In this document: one piece after another, positions 42,501 through 58,619 of the stretch
Layout of the letters: each line of letters starts with the position of its first letter
Numbering within the stretch: position 1 is the stretch's first letter
Source: Hemibagrus wyckioides
Lineage: Eukaryota; Chordata; Actinopteri; Siluriformes; Bagridae
DNA length: 64,000 nucleotides
NCBI RefSeq assembly: GCF_019097595.1
Contig: NC_080710.1
Span: 6,655,780-6,719,779 of the forward strand
Direction: 5' to 3'
Translations under genes and position numbers: made by a program
The notes under the pieces: model-generated
The model's database searches: none
What the model saw: only the letters and a program-made list of their open reading frames with translations
Told to the model about the DNA's origin: nothing

Positions 42501-42867
42501 GTGTCTGGACTAAATATCAGCAGTGACAATGAGGCAGATTTCTTAGCCCAGGTAAGTGTGTAAGGATTAACATGTGTTTTACTAAAAAACTAAAAACTAC
42601 TATAGTCTTGCTTTGATTGCACACTACATAGGATTTAACATAATGGAGTTATACTTTCTGCTGCTTAGACATTTCTGTATGTTCATGAGAAGTGTCATAA
42701 TGCTGGAGTGTGTTTGGGTATGTGGGTGGCCATCAGTATGTTTGCTTTTATCCTTACAGATTCACGAAATGGAGAAGATGAATGAGGACCATGTCCAAAA
42801 GCGAAGCAAGAAAGCCTGTACCAATACTTGTGAGAATGGCCCACCTCTTTTAAATGAGGATGATTAA
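35328..42867 (+). CDS. riok3: RIO kinase 3, complete, 13 exons, 504 aa
   Basis: RIOK3 is an atypical serine/threonine kinase linked to pre-40S ribosome maturation and to innate RNA-sensing signalling, in the cytoplasm. Exons: 35328-35363, 36564-36679, 37264-37406, 37638-37745, 38031-38140, 39176-39319, 39799-39926, 40611-40793, 41757-41916, 42034-42114, 42214-42303, 42444-42551, 42760-42867 (TAA). They sum to 1515 nt and phases agree. The N-terminal part has DVMSEQLAK and [14 protein letters not shown]. The RIO domain has the loop STGKES (residues 248-253), the ATP lysine K275 in LKVFKTT, the catalytic Asp D391 in HADLSEYN and the metal Asp D408 in LIDVSQ, all intact. The tail has [10 protein letters not shown]. 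Human is 519 aa; the N-terminus is shorter here. The polyA signal is AATAAA at 43346-43351. Confidence 0.97.
36417..36544. repeat. Compound microsatellite ending in (TC)n at a splice acceptor
   Basis: GT, TATG and TA runs are followed by about 17 TC units (36510-36544). A short T/C stretch then leads to the AG of riok3 exon 36564-36679, so the repeat forms part of the polypyrimidine region. Confidence 0.9.
36737..37152. mobile_element. Short DNA element with GGGCCTTATTTATCAGTC ends
   Basis: GGGCCTTATTTATCAGTC at the left faces GACTGATAAATGAGGCCC at the right, inverted with one mismatch. It is 416 bp in a riok3 intron and belongs with 32824-33931. Confidence 0.7.
38223..39000. mobile_element. 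TA-flanked DNA element with an L2-type tail inside
   Basis: CACAGATCAGCCATAACATTAAAACC at the left faces GTTTTAATGTTGTGGCTGATCAGTG at the right, inverted. TA lies on both sides. Bases 38375-38530 are an L2-type 3' tail (GGTTCCTCTCAAGGTTTC), so the element carries a second repeat. It lies in the riok3 intron after exon 38031-38140. Confidence 0.75.
40141..40245 (+). repeat. Degraded tRNA-derived SINE head
   Basis: TTGGTAGCTTAGTGTTTAAGG (A box), GTGAGTTTGAATCC (B box) and CAAGCTGCCACTGCC body, with a small internal repetition (CCAACACCTACG). Confidence 0.65.
40932..41560. mobile_element. Decayed Tc1-like element
   Basis: The left end CAGGTCCATAAGTATTTGGACA is a familiar fish Tc1-like terminus. 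On the - strand about 41170-41300 reads as a worn transposase ([19 protein letters not shown] for the block before the DDE histidine-aspartate). The right end was not found. Confidence 0.4.
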
Positions 42868-43345
42868 CAATAAGATCGTCTAGAAAATGAAGGTCAGCTC
42901 ACTAGTCGAGAGGGTGGAATGGGAGGATGTTTGAGTGCATTACACAGCATTTTCTGCTGACTTGGGCATCTGAAACACCCAACTTTACTCACCTTCTTTT
43001 GATGGATGGCTTCAAATTACAAGTAAATGGTGTGTTAATACATCAGCTATATTAGTACAAGGCAGCACCAGATCTGTCATTTGAGCACAACCGGTCATTG
43101 ATCGGTGTTGCAAAATGGGCTAATGATGGGAGAGAATGACGTGCGTATAACTAAATTGGGTGAATATGGCAAGGAGTCATATTTCTCTCTCCACATAAAA
43201 TACTAGTTAGCGTGGATTGAATGCTTATTTAAAGCATTTGGTCTCTGCTAAACATGCTTGATGTGTTGGTGTATTTTGATGTTGGATTTATTTTCATGTT
43301 GCTGTATTCTGGATTTGTGATGTTTTAAAATTCATAGAGAAAATG

Positions 43346-43351
43346 AATAAA
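43346..43351 (+). promoter_or_regulatory. riok3 polyadenylation signal
   Basis: AATAAA lies 479 bases after the riok3 stop, followed within 15-30 bases by mixed sequence. Confidence 0.6.
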
Positions 43352-43379
43352 GGTTGAAACTGGAAATTGATAATCAAAA

Positions 43380-44739
43380 TATTTAAACATGTTATTAGAA
43401 GATTATTATCTCTGGCCTCTAATAACTAGACATGGCATAGAGAAGATTTATGAAACTCTTCAGCCAACTGTGTTAAAAAAAAATCATTTATTTCTCAAGG
43501 CTGCTTAGCTAAGAAATGTTGAATGCATTTCCTTCCCCTTGGGTTTCCACCTGCCAAATAACTTGTGGGCATAAGACTTAATCTGCCTCTCTATCCAGGT
43601 GTTCTGAATATGGTACAATTAAAAAAAAAAAAAAAAAAACTATAAAAATGTGTTTTGTTAGTCAGCAGTTTGCAGTATACACACTCTGTTTCCAAGTGAC
43701 TAATGAGGCATGTAGCAGGAGTCGTGTCTAAACTCCCTGGAAGCTGAGGACAAACAGCAGCTGTGTGTCTGCTCGGTACTGACCGCTGTGGAGAAGCATC
43801 ACTAATTATTACCTGCTGATCATAAACATTCATGCACAACAATGTCTGACATTTAGAGCAAAAAGCCAAGAGACAGTTTAGAAGAGATGTGATTGCAAGC
43901 CAGCCTAAAAAAAGCTGGTATAGCTATGAGCATTGTGTCAACACTAGCAGCACTTAACCACAAGTCTGTAGGACATCTAGACAGCAAGGCATGGGAAGAT
44001 GGAGCAGATGTGTCAAGACAGTGCAAGGGTCTGTCTAATGTATTCAAAGGCCATAGTTGGTGGGTGATGTGGAAAAGCACAGAGTGTCTAGGGATAAGAT
44101 CCAGTGAGAGACTGAGTGAAGTTAGTGTAGAATTGAGCAACAGAACAGTTGAAACAAGGCTATCAAGCTAATAAAGGAACCTAAATCAAGATAGTATCCA
44201 TAAAGTTTTTGACTTTTAATAAATTTGCAAAACCATGTAACTCATGGCAGTGTTGGAATACTTTAACCTTCTTCAATTCATGAACTTTCCACTTTCCTGC
44301 CCCTGTGAGGTTCTGTCCAGCTATAACCTTTCCATTTCTCATGCTTTGGAAAAACAAGAACAAGAAACCTGGCCTAGCTGTACATTCTATAGCTTATGCT
44401 GAGTTATAGTTGGATTTTAGTTTAGTTAGAGGACTGCTCTAAACAGATCATCAGTAATGCCAGCTGTAAGCCCAAGCATCTCTTGTCACTGTGTCCAAAC
44501 TCACCAAGCTCTGACATTGCTCTCTTCTGGTTTAAATCATACCCATCTTACAGACAGTATTTTACATCAAATGCTTTATTAGCATAGTATCTTATACTAA
44601 ATATCTTTATATAGATTTAAACACAAATCCTCCATTGCCCCATCTATACAAGGTATTCATTGGTCTCTGATGAAGAGAGTGCCCCCTACTTTTTATCATT
44701 TACAGGCTGTCCCTTGCTCATATTATCAGGTCATATGTA
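43380..44739. other. Intergenic, nothing recognised
   Basis: Contains an A run at 43621-43639 and short open readings without known motifs. I see no gene or RNA. Confidence 0.4.
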
Positions 44740-46312
44740 CAGTTGTGTTCAAAATAATAGCAGTGTGTTAAAAAGTGAGTAAAGCTTAAAATCCTTTTAA
44801 TAACTTTTATTTCAATACACGCAAATTCATTGGGAACACTGCACATTCAATTCTAAATCAAAACATGAAAAATTTATCAAATTTATTATTACTTTACAGA
44901 AAGTGAAGAAAAAAGAATATTAAGCTGTTCGAAAAATTAGCAGTGTCTGCATGTTTCTTTACAAAGTCAAACATTTACTTTATAAACTGAAAAATGCTCG
45001 AAGTTTTAGCTTTCTTGTGAATCACAGTTAGTTGTATAACCACGATTTCTGAGAACTGCATCACATCTGTTTTGCATGGAGTCGACCATCTTCTGACACC
45101 TGTGAACAGGTATTCCAGCCCAGGACGACTGCACTACACAACACAATTTCTCTGCATTTCTTGGTTTTGCCTCAGAAATGGCATTTTTGATTTCACCCCA
45201 CAAGTTTTCTATTGGATTAAGGTCCGGGGACTGGGCTGGCCACTCCATAACTTTATTCTTGTTGGTCTGGAACCAAGATGCTGCTCGCTTACTGGTGTGT
45301 TTGAGGTCGTTGTCTTGTTGAAACACCCATTTCAAGGGCAAACATGACGTATTTTAATGTACTCAAACTGATTCATGATCCCTGGAATGCAATAAATAGG
45401 CCCAACACTGTAGTATGAGAAACATACCCATATAATGATGCTAGCACCACCATGCTTAACTGTCTTCACAGTGTACTGTGGCTTGAATTCAGTGTTTGGG
45501 GGTCATCTGACAAACTGTCTGTGGCCTCCAGACCCAAAAAGAACAATCTTGTTTTCATCAGTCCACAAAATATTGTGCCATTTCTCTTTAGGCCAGTCAA
45601 AAGTTCTTTTGGCAAATTGTAACCTCTTCAGATTTTTCAACACGGACTTTGTGGAGCTTCTTGCCGTTAGCTTGGCTTCACATAGACATCTTCTAATTGT
45701 TATAGTACTCACAGGTAACTATAGACTTTCTTTGCTCACCCTGGAGCTGACCATTGGCTGAGTCTTTGCCATTTTGGCTATTCTTCGAACCATTCGAATG
45801 GTAGTTTTTAGTTTTCTTCCACGACTTTGTTTTTTTTTTTTTTGCCATTTTAAAGCATTTGATATCATTGTAGCTGAGCAGCCTATCATTATCTGCGCTT
45901 CTTTATGTTTTCCCCCACTCTAATCAACTTTTTAATCAAAGTAGACTGTCCTTCTCAACAATGTCTGGAACAACCCATTTAACTCCGATTTTCAGAGAGA
46001 AATGCACAGTACATTATTTGCTGCCTTCGTCCTTAAATAAGGGACATGTGTTTGACACCAGTTTTTTCACAGAATAATTTCTCTCTCTAATTCAACTCCA
46101 CACTGCTATTATTTTGAACACAGCCTTTTCAATTAATGATTCAGTTACACAGAATCAGCAACATGCATGTCATTACTGTTGGGTCTGTTGGTTTTCTATT
46201 ACTCTACTACACCTACTAGTAAATTATTTGCCATGTAGAAATATAATTTCTACCAAAAACCGTGATTGATCTGGTTAGTGATGTTGGACTGCTATTATTT
46301 TGAACATAACTG
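44740..46312 (-). mobile_element. Tc1-like transposon, family with TTCAAAATAATAGCAGTGT ends
   Basis: CAGTTGTGTTCAAAATAATAGCAG at the left faces CTGCTATTATTTTGAACATAACTG at the right, with TA on both sides. Length is 1573 bp. A second inverted pair, AATTAGCAGTGT near 44935 and CACACTGCTATTATTTTGAACACAG near 46108, lies inside, giving doubled ends. Confidence 0.92.
45006..45770 (-). pseudogene. Tc1 transposase, interrupted
   Basis: The upstream part (45503-45712) reads [21 protein letters not shown], with the first catalytic Asp. After a gap with frame changes the downstream part (45006-45341) reads QQDNDLKHTSKRA (second Asp) and [15 protein letters not shown] (third acidic residue). The N-terminal DNA-binding half is worn. 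Confidence 0.82.
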
Positions 46313-46439
46313 TATCACCCTTGTTCATGTTTTTCACTGTCGCTGCTATGCCGACATAGATCTCCCTTAAGCTGCCCGTATCACTGACATAAGACAAAGG
46401 ATAAACTACAGTCATCTAAAATTAAACTCAAAACTAACA

Positions 46440-47405
46440 CTGTTACAAGCAGCATGCAGACAGAGAGTTCTGGAGCAGAAAAAGTGTTCATCATCTCTGA
46501 GCATGCCGTATGGAAGGACATTCAGGAGAGTGAATACCAGGAAGGCAGCAGGATCAGACCACATCACAGCTTGGGTCCTGAAAGCCACCACTGACCGGCA
46601 CAAGATATTCAACCTCTCCCTGGAAGCCTATAATCCCCAAATGCTTCAAACAGTCCACTATTGTTCCTGTCCTGAAGAAACCCCAGCCCAGCTGCCTCTG
46701 TGACTCTCACCCAGTAGCCCTGAACATTGACAAGGACATTTTGCACAATTTCATTGGTCTGACAGGTCAATTTGGTGATGGCTCCTTCCTGTTCCAACAT
46801 TGTACATATACTATGACTGTGAGGCCACTTCCAACTTCACCACCATCATCAAGTTTGCTGACAGTGCTGTTTGGGTGGGTCTGATCTCGGATGAGATGGC
46901 CTACCTAGAGGAGAGTAAAAACCTGAAGATGTGGTGTCAGGACAAGAACTTCAGCACAAAGCAGTAGAAGAACCACCAACTGCTTATGATCACGGGAGCC
47001 CAGTGAACCTGTCATGGTCCTGTCACATCATCACCCAGGTGAAGAAGGCCCGACAGCATCTTTACCACCTTAGACACTTTAAACTACCCTCCACAGTGAT
47101 AAGTACCTTATACACATGCATTATTGAAAGCATCCTGACAGGAAGCATCACAGCCTGGTTTGGGAACAGTTCCAAGCAGGATAGATGAGCTCTCCGGAGG
47201 GTGGTGTGATCAGATGGGCAGATCATCCACACTGAGCTCCTTGACCTGCAGTCCATCTTCAGCAAATGGGGCTGGACCAAGGCAAGGAAGATAGTGAAAG
47301 ACCTCAGCCATCCCGACAATGGACTCTCTTCTGTTCTTTTTCTCTCAACCAGGAGAACACCTGCTCTGCTCTGTATGTGACAAATAAAATTTGAATTTGA
47401 ACTTT
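46440..47405 (+). mobile_element. LINE 3' fragment, dead, containing a Tc1 patch
   Basis: Reads VNTRKAAGSDHITAWVLKA, then FADSAVWVGLISDEMAY, then HIITQVKKARQHLYHLR and SILTGSITAWFGNSSKQDR, the RT and C-terminus of a fish non-LTR element. The catalytic FADD is FADSA. Bases 46725-46800 are Tc1 transposase sequence, not LINE. The tail ends TATGTGACAAATAAAATTTGAATTTGAA (47374 on). Confidence 0.82.
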
Positions 47406-47489
47406 GACCCCTATACACTGACTTGTGTAGATGACTGTATTCCTTTCACACCCTTTTTTTTTATCATAATCATCATTATTACATGATGT

Positions 47490-48440
47490 ACGTACACTGG
47501 CCAAAAAAGTCACCCACTTGGACTTAACTAAGGAAACAGGTTAGAGACTTCAATAAGATAACTGCTGCAGTGATTAAAATGGCAACAAGGTATTTAACTG
47601 ATGCAGAGAGTAGCTTATCATTTCTTAAACCACCATGTTGGAAGACGTTACTCTGTTCAGAAGAGTAAAATTATTGGCCTGCATCAAGCAAAGAAAATAA
47701 ATAAGGAACTTGCAGAAACTACTAAAATTTGGTGAGATGCCCAATGCATTATTAAAACCTCGGGAGGAAAGTCAACAATCATCTTCAGGGAAGAATTATG
47801 GTCAGAAAAATTTTTTGAATAATTGAAATTGTAGATCACAAACATTTGGCGAAATAAAATCATAAAAAATGTTTAAAGTCTATGTGAATACAAGTGAAGA
47901 GCACTAAATAGCTGTATAGCCATAAGAAAACCACTTATCAGTCAGGCTAATTGGAAAAAGGGCTTTAATTTGCTAGTGAGCAAGATTGGATTCTGGAGTA
48001 ATCGAAAAAGGTCATGTGATCTGATGTGTCCAGATTTATCCTGTTCCAGAGTGTTGGGCACATCAGGTTAAGAAGAGATGTGGATGAAGTGATGCACCCA
48101 TCATGCCTAGTGCCTACTGTATCTGTAGCATGTGGGGGCAGTGTTTTGACCCGAGGTTGCTTTAGTTGATCAGGTCCAATGGGGTCAGCTGACTACCTGA
48201 AAATACTGAATGACCAGGTTTTTCAAGCAATGAAAAAACTTGAGAAATCACCTTAACCCAACTGAGAATCTTTAAGATGTGCTAAAGAACAATTTTTCAC
48301 GGCAGTCAGACTCTGCCATCAGTACAAGACCTTGGTGAGAAAGCTCCGTCAACTCTGGACGGAAATAAATGTGAATATGTGCTGTAATCAAAGCAAAAGG
48401 CGGTCCAATGAAAATCTAGGTTTCACCAGGCAGTATATGT
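47490..48440 (+). mobile_element. Decayed Tc1-like element
   Basis: The left end ACACTGGCCAAAAAAGTCACC and the right end CAGGCAGTAT bracket about 950 bp with worn Tc1 phrases (TTTAACTGATGCAGAGAG; QVFQAMKKL; KTLVRKLRQLW). No open frame remains. Confidence 0.55.
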
Positions 48441-48507
48441 AATCCATTTAAAATCTAATCTACTTTATAAATATAATTTACAATTTACTTCAATCCATTC
48501 AGTTAAA

Positions 48508-48510
<3 letters not shown>

Positions 48511-48548
<38 letters not shown>
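48511..48548. repeat. Poly(A) run
   Basis: An uninterrupted A run of about 38 bases. It makes a false Phe-rich reading on the - strand. Confidence 0.95.
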
Positions 48549-48549
<1 letters not shown>

Positions 48550-48937
48550 GGCAGGGTTCTGAATACTTTCTGAACCTGTTCAGAAATAGCAACAGAATTG
48601 TCAGAGTTCTGAGTAAAGGCTTGCTCATTTTCCCAAGTTTTATTAATAGTAACACCCAAATTGTCCTTTATTGTCCATGTTAAAAATACAGAAGACAAAG
48701 AAAGATTAACTTTTACAACCATTCTTTTTAAATAATTTGCACACTATACCAAAAATAATGGCAACATGTTTATGGATAAATATGCACATCACATTAAAAA
48801 ACAGATAATCGGTTCTTAAGGACCAGACTATTAAAACATTTTTAGAAAAAGCTTTCTGTAAGATGTGAGATCAAAAAAAAGAACAAAAAAAAAATCAATC
48901 TTTAGTACACACCTGTAAAAGAAGGAAAATATGCATT

Positions 48938-55329
<6,392 letters not shown>

Positions 55330-55982
55330 TTCAGAAGCACGATAGAAGTTGAAGGGATGTTGTAAACTTAGTATTTCTGAAACAAGAAGGGAAATTTCGC
55401 CTGCACTGTGAAATGTTACAAAGCACAAGCAGTATTTTTCTCACCTGCGTGTAAGTGAGCTCAGGTCTTTTAGAAACACGTCACCTGCAGCTCATTAGAA
55501 GTTCAGCTCATTTCTCCTGTCCAAAAGAACCCTGAGTTATAATGTGAAGCCTTTTTGTGCCTACTTTTTCTTTCTTTCTTTTTTTAAAAAACAACTGCAT
55601 AAAATAAGTTTCCAAATAGTAAACTTTAATAAGATAAAACTATAAAGCATGCCTTTGTAAAATATGAGTTCAGCTGTGTTGTGTAATTGATAACATTTTC
55701 ATTCATTTAAATATGGCATTGCCCAGAGAAAATTCACTTAAAATGCTCTTGGCTACAAAATCATATAAATAAAATTCACTTGCAGCTCCACTGATTTCCA
55801 GTGTAGTGTGTTGCAGTGCTGAAATGCGCTGAATGGAGACACACACCTGCGCTTTGTTCCTTTATATCTGAACACATTATAAAGTCGCTAAAGCATGATG
55901 CACCACAAATTAAACATATTTGATTAAATACTGTCCCAAAAGTCTACTGATAAATCTTTTAATTGACCCTCTAGGCAACATA

Positions 55983-57229
55983 CACTATATAGCCAAAGGT
56001 ATTCGCTCACCCATCCAAATAATCAGAATCAGGTGTTCCAATCACTTCCATGGCCACAGGTGTATAAAATCAAGCACCTAGGCATGCAGAATGTTTTTAC
56101 AAACATTTGTGAAAGAATGGGTCGCTCTCAGGAGCTCAGTGAATTCCAGCGTGGAACTATGATAGGATGCCACCTGTGCAACAAATCCAGTCGTGAAATT
56201 TCCTCGCTCCTAAATATTCCACAGTCAACTGTCAGCTGTATTATAAGAATGTGGAAGTGTTTGGGAATGACAGCAACTCAGCCACGAAGTGGTAGACCAC
56301 GTAAACTGACGGAGCGGGGTCAGCGGATGCTGAGGCGCATAGTGCGAAGAGGTCGCCAACTTTCTGCAGAGTCAATCGCTACAGACCTCCAAACTTCATG
56401 TGGCCTTCAGATTAGCTCAAGAACAGTGCGCAGAGAGCTTCATGGAATGGGTTTCCATGGCCGAGCAGCTGCATCCAAGCCATACATCACCAAGTGCAAT
56501 GCAAAGCGTCAGATGCAGTGGTGTAAAGCACGCCGCCACTGGACTCTAGAGCAGTGGAGACGCGTTCTCTGGAGTGACGAATCGCGCTTCTCCATCTGGC
56601 AATCTGATGGACGAGTCTGGGTTTGGCGGTTGCCAGGAGAACGGTACTTGTCTGACTGCATTGTGCCAAGTGTAAAGTTTGGTGGAAGGGGATTATGGTG
56701 TGGGGTTGTTTTTCAGGAGCTGGGCTTGGCCCCTTAGTTCCAGTGAAAGGAACTCTGAATGCTTCAGCATACCAAGACATTTTGGACAATTCCATGCTCC
56801 CAACTTTGTGGGAACAGTTTGGAGCTGGCCCCTTCCTCTTCCAACATGACTGTGCACCAGTGCACAAAGCAAGGTCCATAAAGACATGGATGACAGAGTC
56901 TGGTGTGGAGGAACTTGACTGGCCTGCACAGAGTCCTGACCTCAACCCGATAGAACACCTTTGGGATGAATTAGAGAGGAGACTGAGAGCCAGGCCTTCT
57001 CGTCCAACATCAGTGTGTGACCTCACAAATGCGCTTCTGGAAGAATGGTCAAAAATTCCCATAAACACACTCCTAAACCTTGTGGACAGCCTTCCCAGAA
57101 GAGTTGAAGCTGTTATAGCTGCAAAGGGTGGACCGACGTCTCATTGAACCCTATGGATTAGGAATGGGATGTCACTTAAGTTCATATGCGAGTCAAGGCA
57201 GGTGAGCGAATACTTTTGGCAATATAGTG
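55983..57229 (+). mobile_element. Tc1-like transposon, best preserved copy
   Basis: Ends CACTATATAGCCAAAGGTATTCGCTCACC and, inverted, CACTATATTGCCAAAAGTATTCGCTCACC. The left TA is kept; the right flank is CA. Length is 1247 bp. It lies between the FN3 gene and rmc1. Confidence 0.93.
56117..57147 (+). pseudogene. Tc1 transposase with one frameshift
   Basis: The first frame (56117-56737) begins [13 protein letters not shown] and holds the paired DNA-binding domains ([34 protein letters not shown]) and WSDESRF, the first Asp. The second frame (56695-57147) has [20 protein letters not shown] and [15 protein letters not shown] single indel in the G-rich stretch about 56680-56695 separates them; otherwise the reading is open. 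It is a recent loss of function. The start is set by similarity, not by the longer open frame from 56033. Confidence 0.9.
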
Positions 57230-57269
57230 CATCACGATTTTGTCATTTAAATACCTGCAGTTCTAGATG

Positions 57270-57400
57270 AACAACTGTTTATTCCATCCATTTGCTATAC
57301 CTGCTTTATTCCTAATTAGGGTCACAGGGATCTGCTGGAGCCTATCCCAGAGCACATTGGGTGAAAGGCAGGGGTACACCCTAGACAGGTCACCAGTCCA
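57270..57400 (+). repeat. Common fish interspersed repeat fragment
   Basis: CTGGAGCCTATCCCAGAGCA, GGTGAAAGGCAGGGGTACACC and CTAGACAGGTCACCAGTCCA form a phrase familiar from many teleost genomes. The class is not certain and no second copy is in the window. Confidence 0.5.
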
Positions 57401-57885
57401 CCATTTATTCCTTTTTAGCATAACTGTATACAGCTGTATGAGTGAATTGTTAACAACCTGATCAAAGTTTTTTCACCAGATAAACATCTCAATATGGTTC
57501 TTCAGTGTTCATCCATACTAGACATATCTAAAACCGTGTCTCAAACTGTTAGCAAAGAAGTACTGGCAAAGTAACCCAAGCAACCCACAGTACCATGACT
57601 CAATCTCTCGCACACTTTCAATACAATAGAAATTGAACAACAAGAAAAAAGTATGATTTGTCTGGAAGCATTGTGTTAAAATAACAGTTAAAATAAAATG
57701 CAAAAGAAATCAAGCAAGCAATCGTTAAAAAAATATATATTCTATTTGTTGTTATTATATAATAGAATAGCAAAATGTAACACAATATATGGCAAATCTG
57801 TGTGGCTGGGAATGATTTGCTTTCTATCTGGAAGGCCGCTCATTTCAAATAACATGGAGGGGATCATCTGAACGCAATTTGACCT

Positions 57886-58235
57886 CTGTACATGATCCAA
57901 AATGTTGCTGCGTGACTTGTTTTCATCTTTCTCACACATTACCCCACTGCTGAGTTCCCTCCACTGGCTTCCTGTAGCTGCATGCATCAGATTCAAAACA
58001 CTGATGCTTGCCTACAAAAAGAATGGACCAGCTCCCTCTTACCTTAAAGCTGTTATCACTCCCTGTATTGCACCACGCTCTCTTAGGTCTTCTAGCACTG
58101 CTTGACTGGTCCCACCATCTCTCAGGGTACAAGGCAGGGTACTCTTCAGGAATCTTCTCTATTTTGGCCTCTAGGTGGTAGAATGAACTTCCTCTAGATG
58201 TCCGAAATGTAAACTTAAATGGTAAAATGTTTGTC
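57886..58235 (+). mobile_element. LINE C-terminal fragment (L2-like)
   Basis: Reads QNVAA, then LLSSLHWLPVAACIRFKTLM, AYKKNGPAPSYLK and PRSLRSSSTA, then a frame change before the GRMNFL end. This is the usual C-terminus of fish L2-type open readings. It is 5'-truncated. Confidence 0.8.
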
Positions 58236-58457
58236 AACTGATATTTAAATGAAACTGCATGAGAATTTCATTTAAAAAAAAAAAATACAGTATGCAGACA
58301 AACACAAGGACTAATCAGAAGATACAATAGAGTTTTGGCAGTGTTTCCAAATCTCAGCCACCTGATAGATCCAATCTCTTTTCTTTTTGGATCATTCCTA
58401 TCATTTTCTGAGAAAAAAAAATTACCTACATTAATAATACTGAGGTGTACATCCAAA

Positions 58458-58605
58458 GGAAAGTGGTAGATCAGTGGTTAAGGTGTTGGACCGCTTATCA
58501 GAAGGATGTGAGATCAAATCCTAGGACCACCAAGCTGCCACTGCTGGGCCATTGAGCAAGGCCCTTAACCCTCATGTAATCACCATGATATATTAGAATG
58601 ACTCC
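58458..58605 (+). repeat. tRNA-derived SINE
   Basis: AAGTGGTAGATCAGTGGTTAAGG (A box), GTGAGATCAAATCC (B box) and CACTGCTGGGCCATTGAGCAAGGCCCTTAACCC. The 3' end is cut short. Confidence 0.82.
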
Positions 58606-58619
58606 ACAAATTATATAAC

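Noticed and set aside
43893..44171. 92-residue reading after riok3
   Set aside because: No motif, no promoter or polyA pairing; overlaps an equally long antisense reading, as chance ORFs do.
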